Source: Bacillota bacterium
Lineage (GTDB): Bacteria > Bacillota > Desulfotomaculia > Desulfotomaculales > Ammonificaceae
NCBI GenBank assembly: GCA_040755295.1
Contig: JBFMBK010000012.1
Span: forward strand, 20,264-84,263
Direction of reading: 5' to 3'
Length of the DNA: 64,000 nt
Shown here in pieces: positions 36,601-44,711 of the stretch. The notes under the pieces were generated by a model. It had not been told where the DNA came from and ran no database searches. It saw nothing but the letters and a program-made list of their open reading frames with translations. How positions within the stretch are numbered: the stretch's first letter is position 1; every line of letters starts with the position of its first letter. Made by a program: the position numbers and the translations under genes.

Positions 36601-38534
36601 ATTCGTGGAAAGGCGAGTATGAAAGAAGCATCACCGTATTCCGGCAGGCGAAAGAAAAACACGAAAGGCTGGGGGATATGTGGGAGTTGGGTATGTCACT
36701 GATGGGTCTAGGGATAGCCCATCGTTATAAAGGCGACCTGGCTCTCGCCAACGAGTATTTCGCCGAATATGCGGAGATAAGCCGCCGAACAAACAACGAT
36801 TACGGACTCTGTTCCTGCGGCGGGGAACTGGCGATATTGCACGCCGAAAAGGGTGAGCTGCACAGCGCGGAAGAATGGGGCGGCAGAAGCCTGCGGTTGA
36901 GTTTGCATAGGAAGATATGGTTTATTCACTGCAGCACAAACATATACCTTGGGTTTATCCAAATAAGAAGAGGAAAGTGGGCCGAGGCCGTACGATATTT
37001 GGAGCGGGCGAAGATACTAAACGATAGATACGCCTTCTTAAAAGACTATACGTCATGTCTTTACCCGTATTTGGCCCAGGCGTACATCGGGAGTTACATT
37101 CAGGGTGTAAGCGACGAAACCCTGGGATCCAGGGAAAGGAAAGTTGAAATAAGGCGGATAAAACATGCATGCGCCTGCGCCCGCAAGAAGACAAGGCCGT
37201 GGGTGAACCATTACGGCGACGCGCTGATGGTTACGGCCCGGTATTGTACTCTGGTCGGTAGGAATCGCAAGGCGGAAGCATATTTTAAGAAGGCATTGGA
37301 ACAGACCGAGAAGATCGGTCGCAGGCTCTTATTCGGGCGCTGTTGTCTCGAATACGGCAATTTTCTTGAAAGGCAGAATCGTGTTGCGGAGGCGCAGGAC
37401 CACTGGTCCAGGGCCCGGAAGGTTTTTTCGGAGATCGGCGCCGGAGGGTTCTTGAGAGAGTGCGTGGGGATGCTTGAAAAAACAGTAGAGGAAGAGACGG
37501 GCGGGGAAAGGACGCCCCGGGAAAGGCTGAAGAGGGAGCGGGGAATAACCACGGTTATGAATACCAGCCGCTATTTGAGCTCGATACTTGACCTGGATGA
37601 ATTATTAGAAAAAATAATGGACTGTACCTTCGAACACGTTGGCGCAGAAAGGGGCTTCTTATTACTCTACCCCGAGGAATTCGAAGAGGAGCGCGAACTG
37701 GAGGTAAAGGTAATAAGAAACATAAAGGAAGCGGCGTTGGAAAACGATAGGTCGGAGATAGACACGAACGTGGTTCAACTCGTTCTGGAAAAGAAGGAAT
37801 CCATTATAACCGATATCGCATCGGGGCAGGGAATAGGTGATGAGCGGAGTGCAAATCGCGCAAAATCAGTACTGTGCGCTCCCATCATCGTAAGGGGTGA
37901 GGTGCTGGGGGTGGTATACCTCGACAACCGGTTGGTAAGCGGGTTGTTCAGCGAGGATGACCTGTGGGTGCTCGACTTGATATGCAACCAGGCCGGGGTA
38001 TCGATAGAAAACGCGAGACTGTACAACAGGGCGATAGGCGATGGTTTGACGGGGCTGTACAACCGGGTGTTTTTGGAAGACTACCTTATGAGGAGCATTA
38101 ACACCGCCAAGCGGTACGGCAGGAAACTCAGCCTGCTGATGATTGACGTCGACAACTTCAAGGCGTTTAACGACGGGTACGGTCACTACGCGGGAGACCT
38201 CGCCCTTAAGGCCGTGTCCAGGGCGATTAAAGACAGCCTGCGGGAAAGCTGCGTAGCGGGAAGGTACGGCGGCGACGAGGTTATGGTTGTGCTCCCGGAA
38301 ACCGGTCTCGACATGGCAAGGATGGTGGCGAAAAGAATTAAAAGGGTTCTCGCGGAAAACCCTGTGAAATGCAGAAGCGGTGAAGAAACAGAAGAAATAT
38401 ACATAACCGTGAGCATCGGGGCGTCCGAATTTAAAAACGGGATGGACACAACGATGTTGATCGAAAGCGCGGACCGGGCGCTGTACAGGGCGAAAGAGAG
38501 GGGCCGGGACTGTGTGGTGTTATCCGACGATTAG
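33675..38534 (+). CDS. Ser/Thr kinase - AAA ATPase - TPR - GAF - GGDEF fusion protein
   Basis: A 1619-residue signalling protein. Residues about 17-285 form a Hanks-type kinase (GEGGMSVV loop, Lys46, HRDIKPGN with Asp141, DFG 162-164). Residues about 305-700 form a predicted ATPase like those of MalT/adenylate-cyclase families (GREQE, Walker A GEEGVGKS 335-342, Walker B VLFLDDLHWAD). Next come TPR-like helical repeats (700-1270), a GAF domain and a C-terminal GGDEF domain whose signature reads GGDEV (1532-1536); the I-site is RESC, not RxxD. Cytosolic; no membrane helix. The last 4 bp overlap the convergent sporulenol synthase gene. Confidence 0.9.
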   Translation: MSDAARIKPGTIIDGRYKLVGLLGEGGMSVVFAAEDLIDNRRVAVKLLKREVTSRHVEDIIRFKKEIELACGFEHQNIVRSYAAGEYEDRPYIVMELLEGDTLSKYLGNNVNLKLADVVDIIRQIADALSYVHSKGVIHRDIKPGNIIVLQTTGRYSAKILDFGVSLAIELGEIKREREVVGTFGYMSPEATGMMNRRVDERSDLYSLGVIFYRLLTGVLPFTATEIRKMLHQQVAVVPVPPGKKNPEIPGVLEEIIMKLLAKEPELRYQDARGLLYDLERWLKGESDYIIGEKDHKVKLTYQTRLIGREQEIEKLMELNRKAAESKGCMCFIKGEEGVGKSRLVEEMRVHVYEQGGLFLCGRCLDQGGKVPYRPFRDSINDYIIRLENTTENERSKEIGRIQEVLGDLGEIIVKMNPRFGKLLRETPALVPLDPERENKRFLMVAAKFFCNLAGREGPCVLFLDDLHWADEGSLNLLEEIAGRIGGSNLLVLGTYRGNEYNGQNSLNRIRREAANKGFAFEEIKLHRLDIDDLNRMVALILGSSEEKTEGLARYLYERTGGNSFHTIEMLRGLVEEKAITWAEGQWHEDWYKIKRMPVPKNVVDIILRRMVDLPHGLKALLCTGAVMGREFETMLLYEVLDAKQEEIVRLLDEALVMQFLQESKEKGRLLFSHDKIRDAVYGKLAPEEKKDLHLRVAGAIERLNRDNLEPVFYDLAHHYTEGEDDEKALEYLLPAAEKAKDRYANDEAVKYYTAALKNLERKGQRKNREWIRAQEGLTAVFVTTGRNDEAVEIARQILSLKETPLEKAKIYRLIGNAYFKKGDWEGCEENIAKGLALLGERIPRKKIHVLLSLAAELIVHVTNSLLSRRFLRKDRSPWPKDLEIIRSYRVLNWMYILSDIHKFTHSVLRMLNIAEKRIGKSKELGMCIGGYASMCMAIPMFDRAINHHNEAIAMMRDLQDELGLAQSLQQLGYCYSWKGEYERSITVFRQAKEKHERLGDMWELGMSLMGLGIAHRYKGDLALANEYFAEYAEISRRTNNDYGLCSCGGELAILHAEKGELHSAEEWGGRSLRLSLHRKIWFIHCSTNIYLGFIQIRRGKWAEAVRYLERAKILNDRYAFLKDYTSCLYPYLAQAYIGSYIQGVSDETLGSRERKVEIRRIKHACACARKKTRPWVNHYGDALMVTARYCTLVGRNRKAEAYFKKALEQTEKIGRRLLFGRCCLEYGNFLERQNRVAEAQDHWSRARKVFSEIGAGGFLRECVGMLEKTVEEETGGERTPRERLKRERGITTVMNTSRYLSSILDLDELLEKIMDCTFEHVGAERGFLLLYPEEFEEERELEVKVIRNIKEAALENDRSEIDTNVVQLVLEKKESIITDIASGQGIGDERSANRAKSVLCAPIIVRGEVLGVVYLDNRLVSGLFSEDDLWVLDLICNQAGVSIENARLYNRAIGDGLTGLYNRVFLEDYLMRSINTAKRYGRKLSLLMIDVDNFKAFNDGYGHYAGDLALKAVSRAIKDSLRESCVAGRYGGDEVMVVLPETGLDMARMVAKRIKRVLAENPVKCRSGEETEEIYITVSIGASEFKNGMDTTMLIESADRALYRAKERGRDCVVLSDD

Positions 38535-40414
38535 CGTATTTTTTTAAGATAATGACTCAGCGCCAGAAGCGGCCATGTGTAACGGTAGCTGTTATAATTA
38601 ATATAAAAGCCGCCCGGCAAGCCTGAACCCGTAGGGTATGACGACGCGACCGGTTGGTCTTCGACGGGCGCGAGAAGAGATTTTACGCCGCGTTTTACCG
38701 CCGGATGGTCCCAAAGCCCTGCGCTGACCAGTGCATCCACCGCCCACGCCGTCTGAGACGGTGTGCTGAAATCCAAAGGCACATACCTCTTGGCATGATC
38801 GCTCAAACACGACTCGCCCCAGCCGCCGTCACGGTTCTGTATTGATAATAGCCAGTCAACCGCTTTCTCGACGGCAGGGGATACTCCTGTTTTTGCCGCC
38901 ATAAGTCCTGTGACTGCAGCCCAGGTGCCGTAAATGTATGATACGCCCCAGCGGCCGAAAAACGAGCCGTTATCCTCCTGGTTTTTTAACAGCCACTTTA
39001 CCCCCCTTTTTACAGGGTCATCGTCGGCGGATATTCCGGCATGGTTACAGAGGAATTCAATTGTCCGCCCGGTAAGGTCTGCGGCGGAAGGATCGGTCCA
39101 GACCGACTTTGCACCCGGAATCGGCAGCAGGTCCGGCCACTTCTTATAGGTGTTCTTTTCAAAAGCAGGCCAGCCGCCGTCATTGTTCTGCATGCTCAGC
39201 AGCCACTGAAGACCTCTGTCCCAAGAGGTATTGTAAGGCTCGCCGTTGTTAGCGGCAAGTCCGTGAAGCGCACGTAAACTATAAGACGTGTCGTCTACGT
39301 CGGGATTGATTGTATTACAATACGAAAAACCCCACCCTCCCGGCTTTCCCTTCGTGTTATGAACGCTCCAATCGGCGTATTTGGTTTGCTGTTTGGACAG
39401 TAGGAATGACGCCGCGTTCAAGATTGTTCTGTCTGAATAAGGAAGGCCGGCTTCCTGCAGGACATAGGTGATTAGCGCTGTGTCCCAGACGGTCGAGGTG
39501 GTCTCCAACTGGTGATAGACCGAATTTATTCTGCAGACCATATTCTTAACGGCTTCAACGCCCTTTACGATAACCGGGTGGTATTTGTCATATCCCAGAG
39601 CGCGCAACGCAAAAATCATCAGCGCGGTGGTTGTGAAGTAGCTGTATAGGGTGCCGTTTTCCTCAATCCGATCAAGTATAAACTCCTCAAGTTTCTTCAG
39701 TGACAAATCGTGAATTGCGTTGCGGGATAAAGGAATTTTTCCTATTTTATTGGTTATGTAGTTATGAAGAAACCGGGGTATTTCCGGTACGGGCTCCTGT
39801 TTTTGAGAAGGAGGGAAGAGATCGGAGATGTCCGGGTCGCCGGGTACCCTTGAGACGAATTTTCTATCCGCGCAAACCAGAATAGGTGCGGTATGAACCC
39901 GATTGTAACCGACCAGGTCGAAAAAGTTCACCGGGAACCAGGTCGGCAGGAGTATTATTTCAACCGGTATGTTCGGCTGGTCACTCCACGGGAGTTTTCC
40001 GGTAAGGGTCAGCATGAGTTTGGTGAATGCCCCGGCTTTTCGAGGTCCGCCTTTGCAAAGGATGAATTCCTTTGCCCGCAGCATCTCCGGCGAGTCCTTT
40101 TTGACATATCCCGAAGCAAGAAGGGCAAAGTAGTTGTCGGTGGTCAGGGACAAATTACCTTCGGGTTCGTCGTGAAAAAGCTTCCAAACACCGGAGGGTT
40201 CCTGGCTGGCAAGGATCCTGTCCACACGCTCGTGAATAAACGCGCTCTCGTTTATATTTAAGGTAAGCATCAGAATGATGGCATAAGCATCGGTAATGGT
40301 ACTTGCCTCAAAACAGTAATACCAGGCTCCATCCTGGTGTTGGGCGTTCACGAAAAGATCGGTGAGCGTGCGGATTTTTTCGATTATGGTATCGGGGTTG
40401 AGATGTTCCCCCAT
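38531..40414 (-). CDS. sqhC: Sporulenol synthase / squalene-hopene-cyclase-like terpene cyclase
   Basis: A 627-residue class II terpene cyclase. The catalytic DxDD acid motif is DVDD (372-375), and several QW-type repeats are visible (QNNDGGWPAF, QEDNGSFFGRWG, QNRDGGWGES). Length matches Bacillus sporulenol synthase, which cyclises tetraprenyl-beta-curcumene to spore lipids, better than hopene cyclases. No signal peptide; monotopic membrane association expected. ATG at 40414 with AGGAGAACCTC upstream. Substrate is inferred from family; the tetraprenyl-beta-curcumene synthase gene is not in view. Confidence 0.82.
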   Translation of the reverse strand: MGEHLNPDTIIEKIRTLTDLFVNAQHQDGAWYYCFEASTITDAYAIILMLTLNINESAFIHERVDRILASQEPSGVWKLFHDEPEGNLSLTTDNYFALLASGYVKKDSPEMLRAKEFILCKGGPRKAGAFTKLMLTLTGKLPWSDQPNIPVEIILLPTWFPVNFFDLVGYNRVHTAPILVCADRKFVSRVPGDPDISDLFPPSQKQEPVPEIPRFLHNYITNKIGKIPLSRNAIHDLSLKKLEEFILDRIEENGTLYSYFTTTALMIFALRALGYDKYHPVIVKGVEAVKNMVCRINSVYHQLETTSTVWDTALITYVLQEAGLPYSDRTILNAASFLLSKQQTKYADWSVHNTKGKPGGWGFSYCNTINPDVDDTSYSLRALHGLAANNGEPYNTSWDRGLQWLLSMQNNDGGWPAFEKNTYKKWPDLLPIPGAKSVWTDPSAADLTGRTIEFLCNHAGISADDDPVKRGVKWLLKNQEDNGSFFGRWGVSYIYGTWAAVTGLMAAKTGVSPAVEKAVDWLLSIQNRDGGWGESCLSDHAKRYVPLDFSTPSQTAWAVDALVSAGLWDHPAVKRGVKSLLAPVEDQPVASSYPTGSGLPGGFYINYNSYRYTWPLLALSHYLKKIR

Positions 40415-40717
40415 GAGGTTCTCCTCTTATCTTTTTGACTACAGGGTATGTTTGGGGGAACAGAATTGCTAAAGGATGTTTGGACCGGATTCCGACCACA
40501 GCCGACTTCCGTAAGATGACCCGGACGGCCTGAGATTCGTTCGTAGAAAGTCGATAAATAAGTAATAAAAGACGTTCTTACGGACGTATTCCACCCTTTA
40601 ATATACAGGCTCAGTGCGTGTTTATAAAACAATTAGCCCAGCTCTTACTAAACAGTATGGTTTCTTACACAAAGACCGGAAGACATATCATTGGATTACC
40701 GGTACCGATTAAAAATA
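40415..40717. other. Intergenic region between sqhC and hflX
   Basis: About 300 bp, no gene seen. It must contain the sqhC promoter (minus strand) and the 3' end of the hflX unit. A short inverted motif (GACGTTCTTACGGACGT) lies near 40570. No clear terminator. Confidence 0.4.
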
Positions 40718-41977
40718 TCAGTTTCTGAATTCCGCCTTTAGTCTTTCGAGGTCAGCTGCCCGGCCGCGTACCGTTAAGCGCACTCCTTCGGGAAGGTATG
40801 TCTCACCCAGCACCCGCAGCCGTTCGCGGAAACGGCTGACTTTCCCCAGACTGTCGAATGGGATGTACAGAGTAATCTCGGTTTCCCGGAAGAGGATTTC
40901 CTCGGCGCGCAACAGCACGAGATCAAGACCGGTCCCGTTAAGTGCGGAAATCACAACGCCGTCCTCCGGGAGGAACCCACGGTAAAGATCCATTTTGTTA
41001 TAGGCCTTTAGCAAACGCTTTTCAGACAGACCGAGTTCGTTCAAAAGGCCTTCGACGGACGATATCTGCTCCTCAATGTGGGGACTTGCAAGGTCAACGA
41101 CGTGCAGCAGCAGGTCCGCTACCTTAAGCTCTTCGAGAGTGGCATTAAAGGCTTCCTTGAGCTTTGGAGGCAGCTCTTTAATAAAACCGACGGTATCTGT
41201 AAGGAGAGCGAAGCGTCCGGAGGGAAGCCGGATGCGGCGGCTTACCGGGTCGAGTGTCGCGAATAGACGGTCTTCGGCTAAAACCGGCTGGTCGGTCCAG
41301 GCAAGAGCGTTTAAAATGGTTGACTTGCCGGCGTTGGTGTAACCCACCAGCGAGATGGTCGGAATGCCTTCCTTTTCACGCTGCTTACGAAGCAGGGCGC
41401 GATTTTTCCGCACTGACGCGAGTTCCTCTCGCAGGTCATGGATCCGGTCGCGAGCGGTACGGCGTAATACCTCAAGTTTCGTTTCACCGGGACCGCGGGT
41501 GCCGATACCGCCTCCGAGGCGCGATAAAACTCCTCCCAAGCCAAGCATTCGCGGGTAGAGGTAAGTAAAGCGCGCCAGGTCGACCTGAATCTTACCCTCG
41601 CGGGACTGTGCCCTGCGGCGGAATATCTCTAAAATGACCTGGGTGCGGTCCCAAACCTCAACGTCGCCGAATAAGTCTTCAAGCGCCTTTACCTGACGGG
41701 GCGAAAGCTCGCGATTGAATACGACCGCGGACAGTCCTTCTTGCTCCACCTGCTGCTTAACCGCGTCGATTTTGCCCTCACCGAGAAGATAGTTGAGGTC
41801 CGGTTCACGGTGCTGTACGACGGTTGCGGCGGCTTCAATGTCGATGTTTCTTAAAAGCTCCTTAAGTTCCGCAAGATCATATGCCGTCTCACTTTCTGTT
41901 TTACCAAGCGATAGGTAGCAAATAACACCCGTTTTCAAAGTGAATGCAACGCCTCTTTCTGCAATAATGCCCTTCAT
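40718..41977 (-). CDS. hflX: GTPase HflX
   Basis: A 419-residue ribosome-associated GTPase that splits stalled or hibernating ribosomes. HflX N-domain features: YLLGEGKIDAVKQQV, VVFNRELSPRQVKALE and VWDRTQVILEIF; then a helical linker with GGIGTRGPGETKLE and the G domain with G1 GYTNAGKST, DTVGFI (G3) and NKMD (G4). I chose ATG 41977 (AAGGT 7 nt upstream); an upstream in-frame TTG at 41995 is possible. Divergent from corA. Confidence 0.95.
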   Translation of the reverse strand: MKGIIAERGVAFTLKTGVICYLSLGKTESETAYDLAELKELLRNIDIEAAATVVQHREPDLNYLLGEGKIDAVKQQVEQEGLSAVVFNRELSPRQVKALEDLFGDVEVWDRTQVILEIFRRRAQSREGKIQVDLARFTYLYPRMLGLGGVLSRLGGGIGTRGPGETKLEVLRRTARDRIHDLREELASVRKNRALLRKQREKEGIPTISLVGYTNAGKSTILNALAWTDQPVLAEDRLFATLDPVSRRIRLPSGRFALLTDTVGFIKELPPKLKEAFNATLEELKVADLLLHVVDLASPHIEEQISSVEGLLNELGLSEKRLLKAYNKMDLYRGFLPEDGVVISALNGTGLDLVLLRAEEILFRETEITLYIPFDSLGKVSRFRERLRVLGETYLPEGVRLTVRGRAADLERLKAEFRN

Positions 41978-42137
41978 TAATAATACCTTGATCAAGTATT
42001 CTTGGAAAGCCCTGCCGCAACTTTAGCCCATTTCATGAATTGAACACTTGTCCTGGATTTGCTGTTTTGTTATGCTATCCATAGTATTTAGACAAACAAG
42101 GATTTTGTATTTGCTTGTAAAAGGTGGAGGAAGTGTT

Positions 42138-43103
42138 ATGCTTAGGGTCTTCCGGACAGAGGCGGACAAGTTGGTGGAGTTGCAGGGACTGGAGGGAAAG
42201 GACACCTGGATCTGTTTGATTGCGCCAACGGAAGTCGAGACCGACGCGGTCAGTCGAAAGACGGGAATCGAGCGCGATTTTCTCCGCCATCCTCTTGATG
42301 ATGAAGAAAGGCCCCGTATTGAACCAAATTCAGATCAGATCCTGATAATTGTGAAAATTCCGGTCAGGAAAAAACAGGGGGATTCCGTTCTTTACGATGC
42401 CATTCCGCTTGGAATAGTCATAACCAAAGATCATGTGGTCACTGTTTGTTTGGAGGATAACCCCCTGTTTTCGGATCTAATAAGCGCCACGGATCACCTT
42501 TATACCTTCAAGAAGACGCGCTTTTTCTTGCAGGTGCTGGTGAAGATCGCCGCTTTGTACCTTCGTTACCTTCGTCAAATAGACAAACAAAGCACTGAGC
42601 TGCAGCACCGTCTTTCCCGCTCTATGAAAAACGAGGAGCTTTTACAACTGCTCGAGATTCAAAAGGGTTTGGTCTATTTCACCACTTCCTTAAAAGCCAA
42701 CGGAATAGTGATGGAGAAGCTTCTTCGCACTCATTTGGTGAAGAACACGGAGGGTTCCGGGAGGCATTTAATCAGGATGTACGAGGACGATGAAGACCTT
42801 CTGGAAGATGTAATCACGGAGAATAAACAGGCCATTGAGATGAGTACGATATACAGTTCTATTCTCACCGATACGATGGATGCGTTTGCGTCTTTAATCT
42901 CCAATAACCTGAATATGGTTATGAAGTTTTTGGCTGCTATTACGATTGTTCTTTCCCTGCCCACAATTGTTTCCAGTTTCTTCGGGATGAATGTGCGGCT
43001 GCCTTTCCAGAATTGGCCGTCTGCATTCCTCGGGGTTTTGGGAATCACCGTTGGTTTCTGCGGCATAGCCGCTTACACCCTGGCAAGAAAGCGAATGTTT
43101 TAG
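42138..43103 (+). CDS. corA: CorA-family Mg2+/Co2+ transporter
   Basis: A 321-residue CorA-like channel. A large cytoplasmic N-terminal alpha/beta domain is followed by a long stalk helix and two C-terminal transmembrane helices; the selectivity motif GMN is present in SSFFGMNVRLPF, and the protein ends with the basic ARKRMF tail typical of CorA. ATG 42138 has GGAGG 7 nt upstream; an open frame upstream of it lacks a site. Transports divalent metal down its electrochemical gradient as a pentamer (family knowledge). Confidence 0.94.
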   Translation: MLRVFRTEADKLVELQGLEGKDTWICLIAPTEVETDAVSRKTGIERDFLRHPLDDEERPRIEPNSDQILIIVKIPVRKKQGDSVLYDAIPLGIVITKDHVVTVCLEDNPLFSDLISATDHLYTFKKTRFFLQVLVKIAALYLRYLRQIDKQSTELQHRLSRSMKNEELLQLLEIQKGLVYFTTSLKANGIVMEKLLRTHLVKNTEGSGRHLIRMYEDDEDLLEDVITENKQAIEMSTIYSSILTDTMDAFASLISNNLNMVMKFLAAITIVLSLPTIVSSFFGMNVRLPFQNWPSAFLGVLGITVGFCGIAAYTLARKRMF

Positions 43104-43117
43104 CGTCGTATCGAGAC

Positions 43118-43146
43118 TTGCCGGTACCAGGATGCTGTGTTATCAT
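43118..43146 (+). promoter_or_regulatory. Promoter of tRNA-Leu
   Basis: TTGCCG at 43118-43123, 17-bp spacer, TATCAT at 43141-43146. Predicted start of transcription is some 14 bp before the tRNA. Confidence 0.55.
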
Positions 43147-43166
43147 ATGAGTTGTATACAGGCCGA

Positions 43167-43252
<86 letters not shown>

Positions 43253-43263
43253 TAAAGACTGAA

Positions 43264-43300
43264 GAATCCGCTTGCCGCGAGGTTTTGCGGATTTTTGCTT
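43264..43300 (+). terminator. Terminator after tRNA-Leu
   Basis: AATCCGC and GCGGATT pair across a 15-nt loop, followed by TTTTGCTT. Confidence 0.75.
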
Positions 43301-43501
43301 AATTAATACCATCAACAGCTGGAGAGACGGTAAGAGACGGTTATCTGGAAAAAAGACCCTTTACGGTCTAGAAAAGTCTGCCTGTGAAGACAATGTTTCC
43401 TGGAAGCTGATTTGGGAAGGCAGGCGCCCATAACCGAGGATTCAGGCAAGAGAAATAGTATAATAGCCAAATACAAACAAGAGAAAAGAGAAAAACGAGA
43501 A

Positions 43502-43530
43502 TTGTCATGGTCTTACCATCATGTTATAAT
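43502..43530 (+). promoter_or_regulatory. Near-consensus sigmaA promoter
   Basis: TTGTCA (43502-43507), a 17-bp spacer and perfect TATAAT (43525-43530). It lies about 90 bp before the orphan zinc-ribbon gene. The rest of 43301-43620 shows no gene. Confidence 0.75.
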
Positions 43531-43620
43531 GCAGGTAAAATACGCCATTACAACATACGTTTATTTTTCGCGTAAGAATCTTGGTAATAATATCAATCTT
43601 ACCTGCGAGGATACAGCATT

Positions 43621-44385
43621 ATGGTTTTTATGGTTTCTTATATCATGGAGGCAAATATATTTTTTAGACCTGACGGCACCGAATACATCTGGGATATAGA
43701 TGCGGGAGACTGGCAGAAAACCCAACTGGGCTGGTATTCCGTCTACATATACAATCTTTATAAAGACAACGATCTTCAAAAGCTTGTAGAACTGACGGGA
43801 GTTTCAAACGAGGACGATATGATAAAGCCGGTCACATGCGTCAATTCGCTGACGCTCGGCATGGCTGCGGCCAGGGGGAAAGCAAGGACCAACCGCCAGC
43901 CTCACAGCTTTCCGGGATGGGCGATGGCGCAGTGGGGGAGGCTCTGGCTGGAATGCAAAGTGGTTCCCATAATGCACCCGAGGCTGGGATTGGGGTGGAT
44001 TGCGTCCGCGCCTACGCTTTTCCATGCCGCGGTTATAGAAACAACGTTTAGTTTTTTACACGGCTGGAAAGGCAAATTCCGCATCTGCCGCTGGTGCAAG
44101 CATCTTTTTTACGGAAACGGGAAAAACGAAGCCTGCTCCGAGTGCCGGAGGACAAGCGGCAAGGAGCACAAAATGCGCGAACGTTTTGTGAACCTGCTCT
44201 ATCAGCATAAACATGATTGCGGGGATAAAGAAGAATTGAAAAGGGGAATAGACTCTTTTGTTCAAAAGGCGAGGGAAGAAGACACGGAAATAAGACCGGT
44301 TGTGCAAGAGTACTCGGATTTTTGCCGGATTAACGACATGCCTATGAAATGGGTGCAGAAATATAGGTATTTTTTTACGGAGTAG
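43621..44385 (+). CDS. Unrecognised protein with a C-terminal zinc-ribbon-like motif
   Basis: A 254-residue protein I cannot name. It is soluble, rich in Trp and Tyr in the first 150 residues (YIWDIDAGDWQKTQLGWYSVYIYNL), and has four cysteines arranged CRWC-x13-CSEC near residues 162-182 that should bind zinc, followed by a basic helical tail ending KWVQKYRYFF. The zinc pattern with flanking basic residues recalls CGNR-type zinc fingers of putative regulators, but the rest does not convince me. ATG 43621 with GAGGA 9 nt upstream; ATG 43633 and 43645 are possible. It has its own strong promoter and terminator and follows a tRNA gene, a common integration site. Confidence 0.7.
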   Translation: MVFMVSYIMEANIFFRPDGTEYIWDIDAGDWQKTQLGWYSVYIYNLYKDNDLQKLVELTGVSNEDDMIKPVTCVNSLTLGMAAARGKARTNRQPHSFPGWAMAQWGRLWLECKVVPIMHPRLGLGWIASAPTLFHAAVIETTFSFLHGWKGKFRICRWCKHLFYGNGKNEACSECRRTSGKEHKMRERFVNLLYQHKHDCGDKEELKRGIDSFVQKAREEDTEIRPVVQEYSDFCRINDMPMKWVQKYRYFFTE

Positions 44386-44486
44386 AAGGTTTTCGTGAAA
44401 ATATGGAGAATAAAAACTCTTAAGAGAGAACTGACAGCAATAAGGGTTTCGAGAAAAATTCCCCTTGAAGAATGGGGTAGGGGGGT

Positions 44487-44516
44487 GGAGCAGTTGCAAG
44501 ACTGCTCCCTTTTTTA
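44487..44516 (+). terminator. Strong rho-independent terminator
   Basis: GGAGCAGT and ACTGCTCC pair across a 6-nt loop, then CTTTTTT. It lies 100 bp after the zinc-ribbon gene. Confidence 0.9.
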
Positions 44517-44549
44517 TGTTAGACCGCTGCCGGATCGGATATCCTAAGC

Positions 44550-44682
44550 GTAACTATTCAGCCGCTTAGTGTTTCTCAGACCCGGCGTTCATATATAAGC
44601 TTGGTCAATCGGGAAGTGAGAAGTGTGAAGTTGGAAGTGGACAAGTCGCCGCGCCCGACAACCAGGACACCTGAATAGTTAC
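44550..44682. repeat. Dispersed repeat, copy 5, with perfect terminal inverted repeats
   Basis: Begins GTAACTATTCAG and ends CTGAATAGTTAC, exact inverted repeats of 12 bp, enclosing 109 bp with GGGAAGTGAGAAGTG purine runs and TCGCCGCGCCC. Shorter than copy 1 but with the same order of blocks. It ends 30 bp before the hydrogenase operon. Confidence 0.75.
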
Positions 44683-44711
44683 TCTCAATCCTTTATGTTG
44701 GAGGGAGAAGC

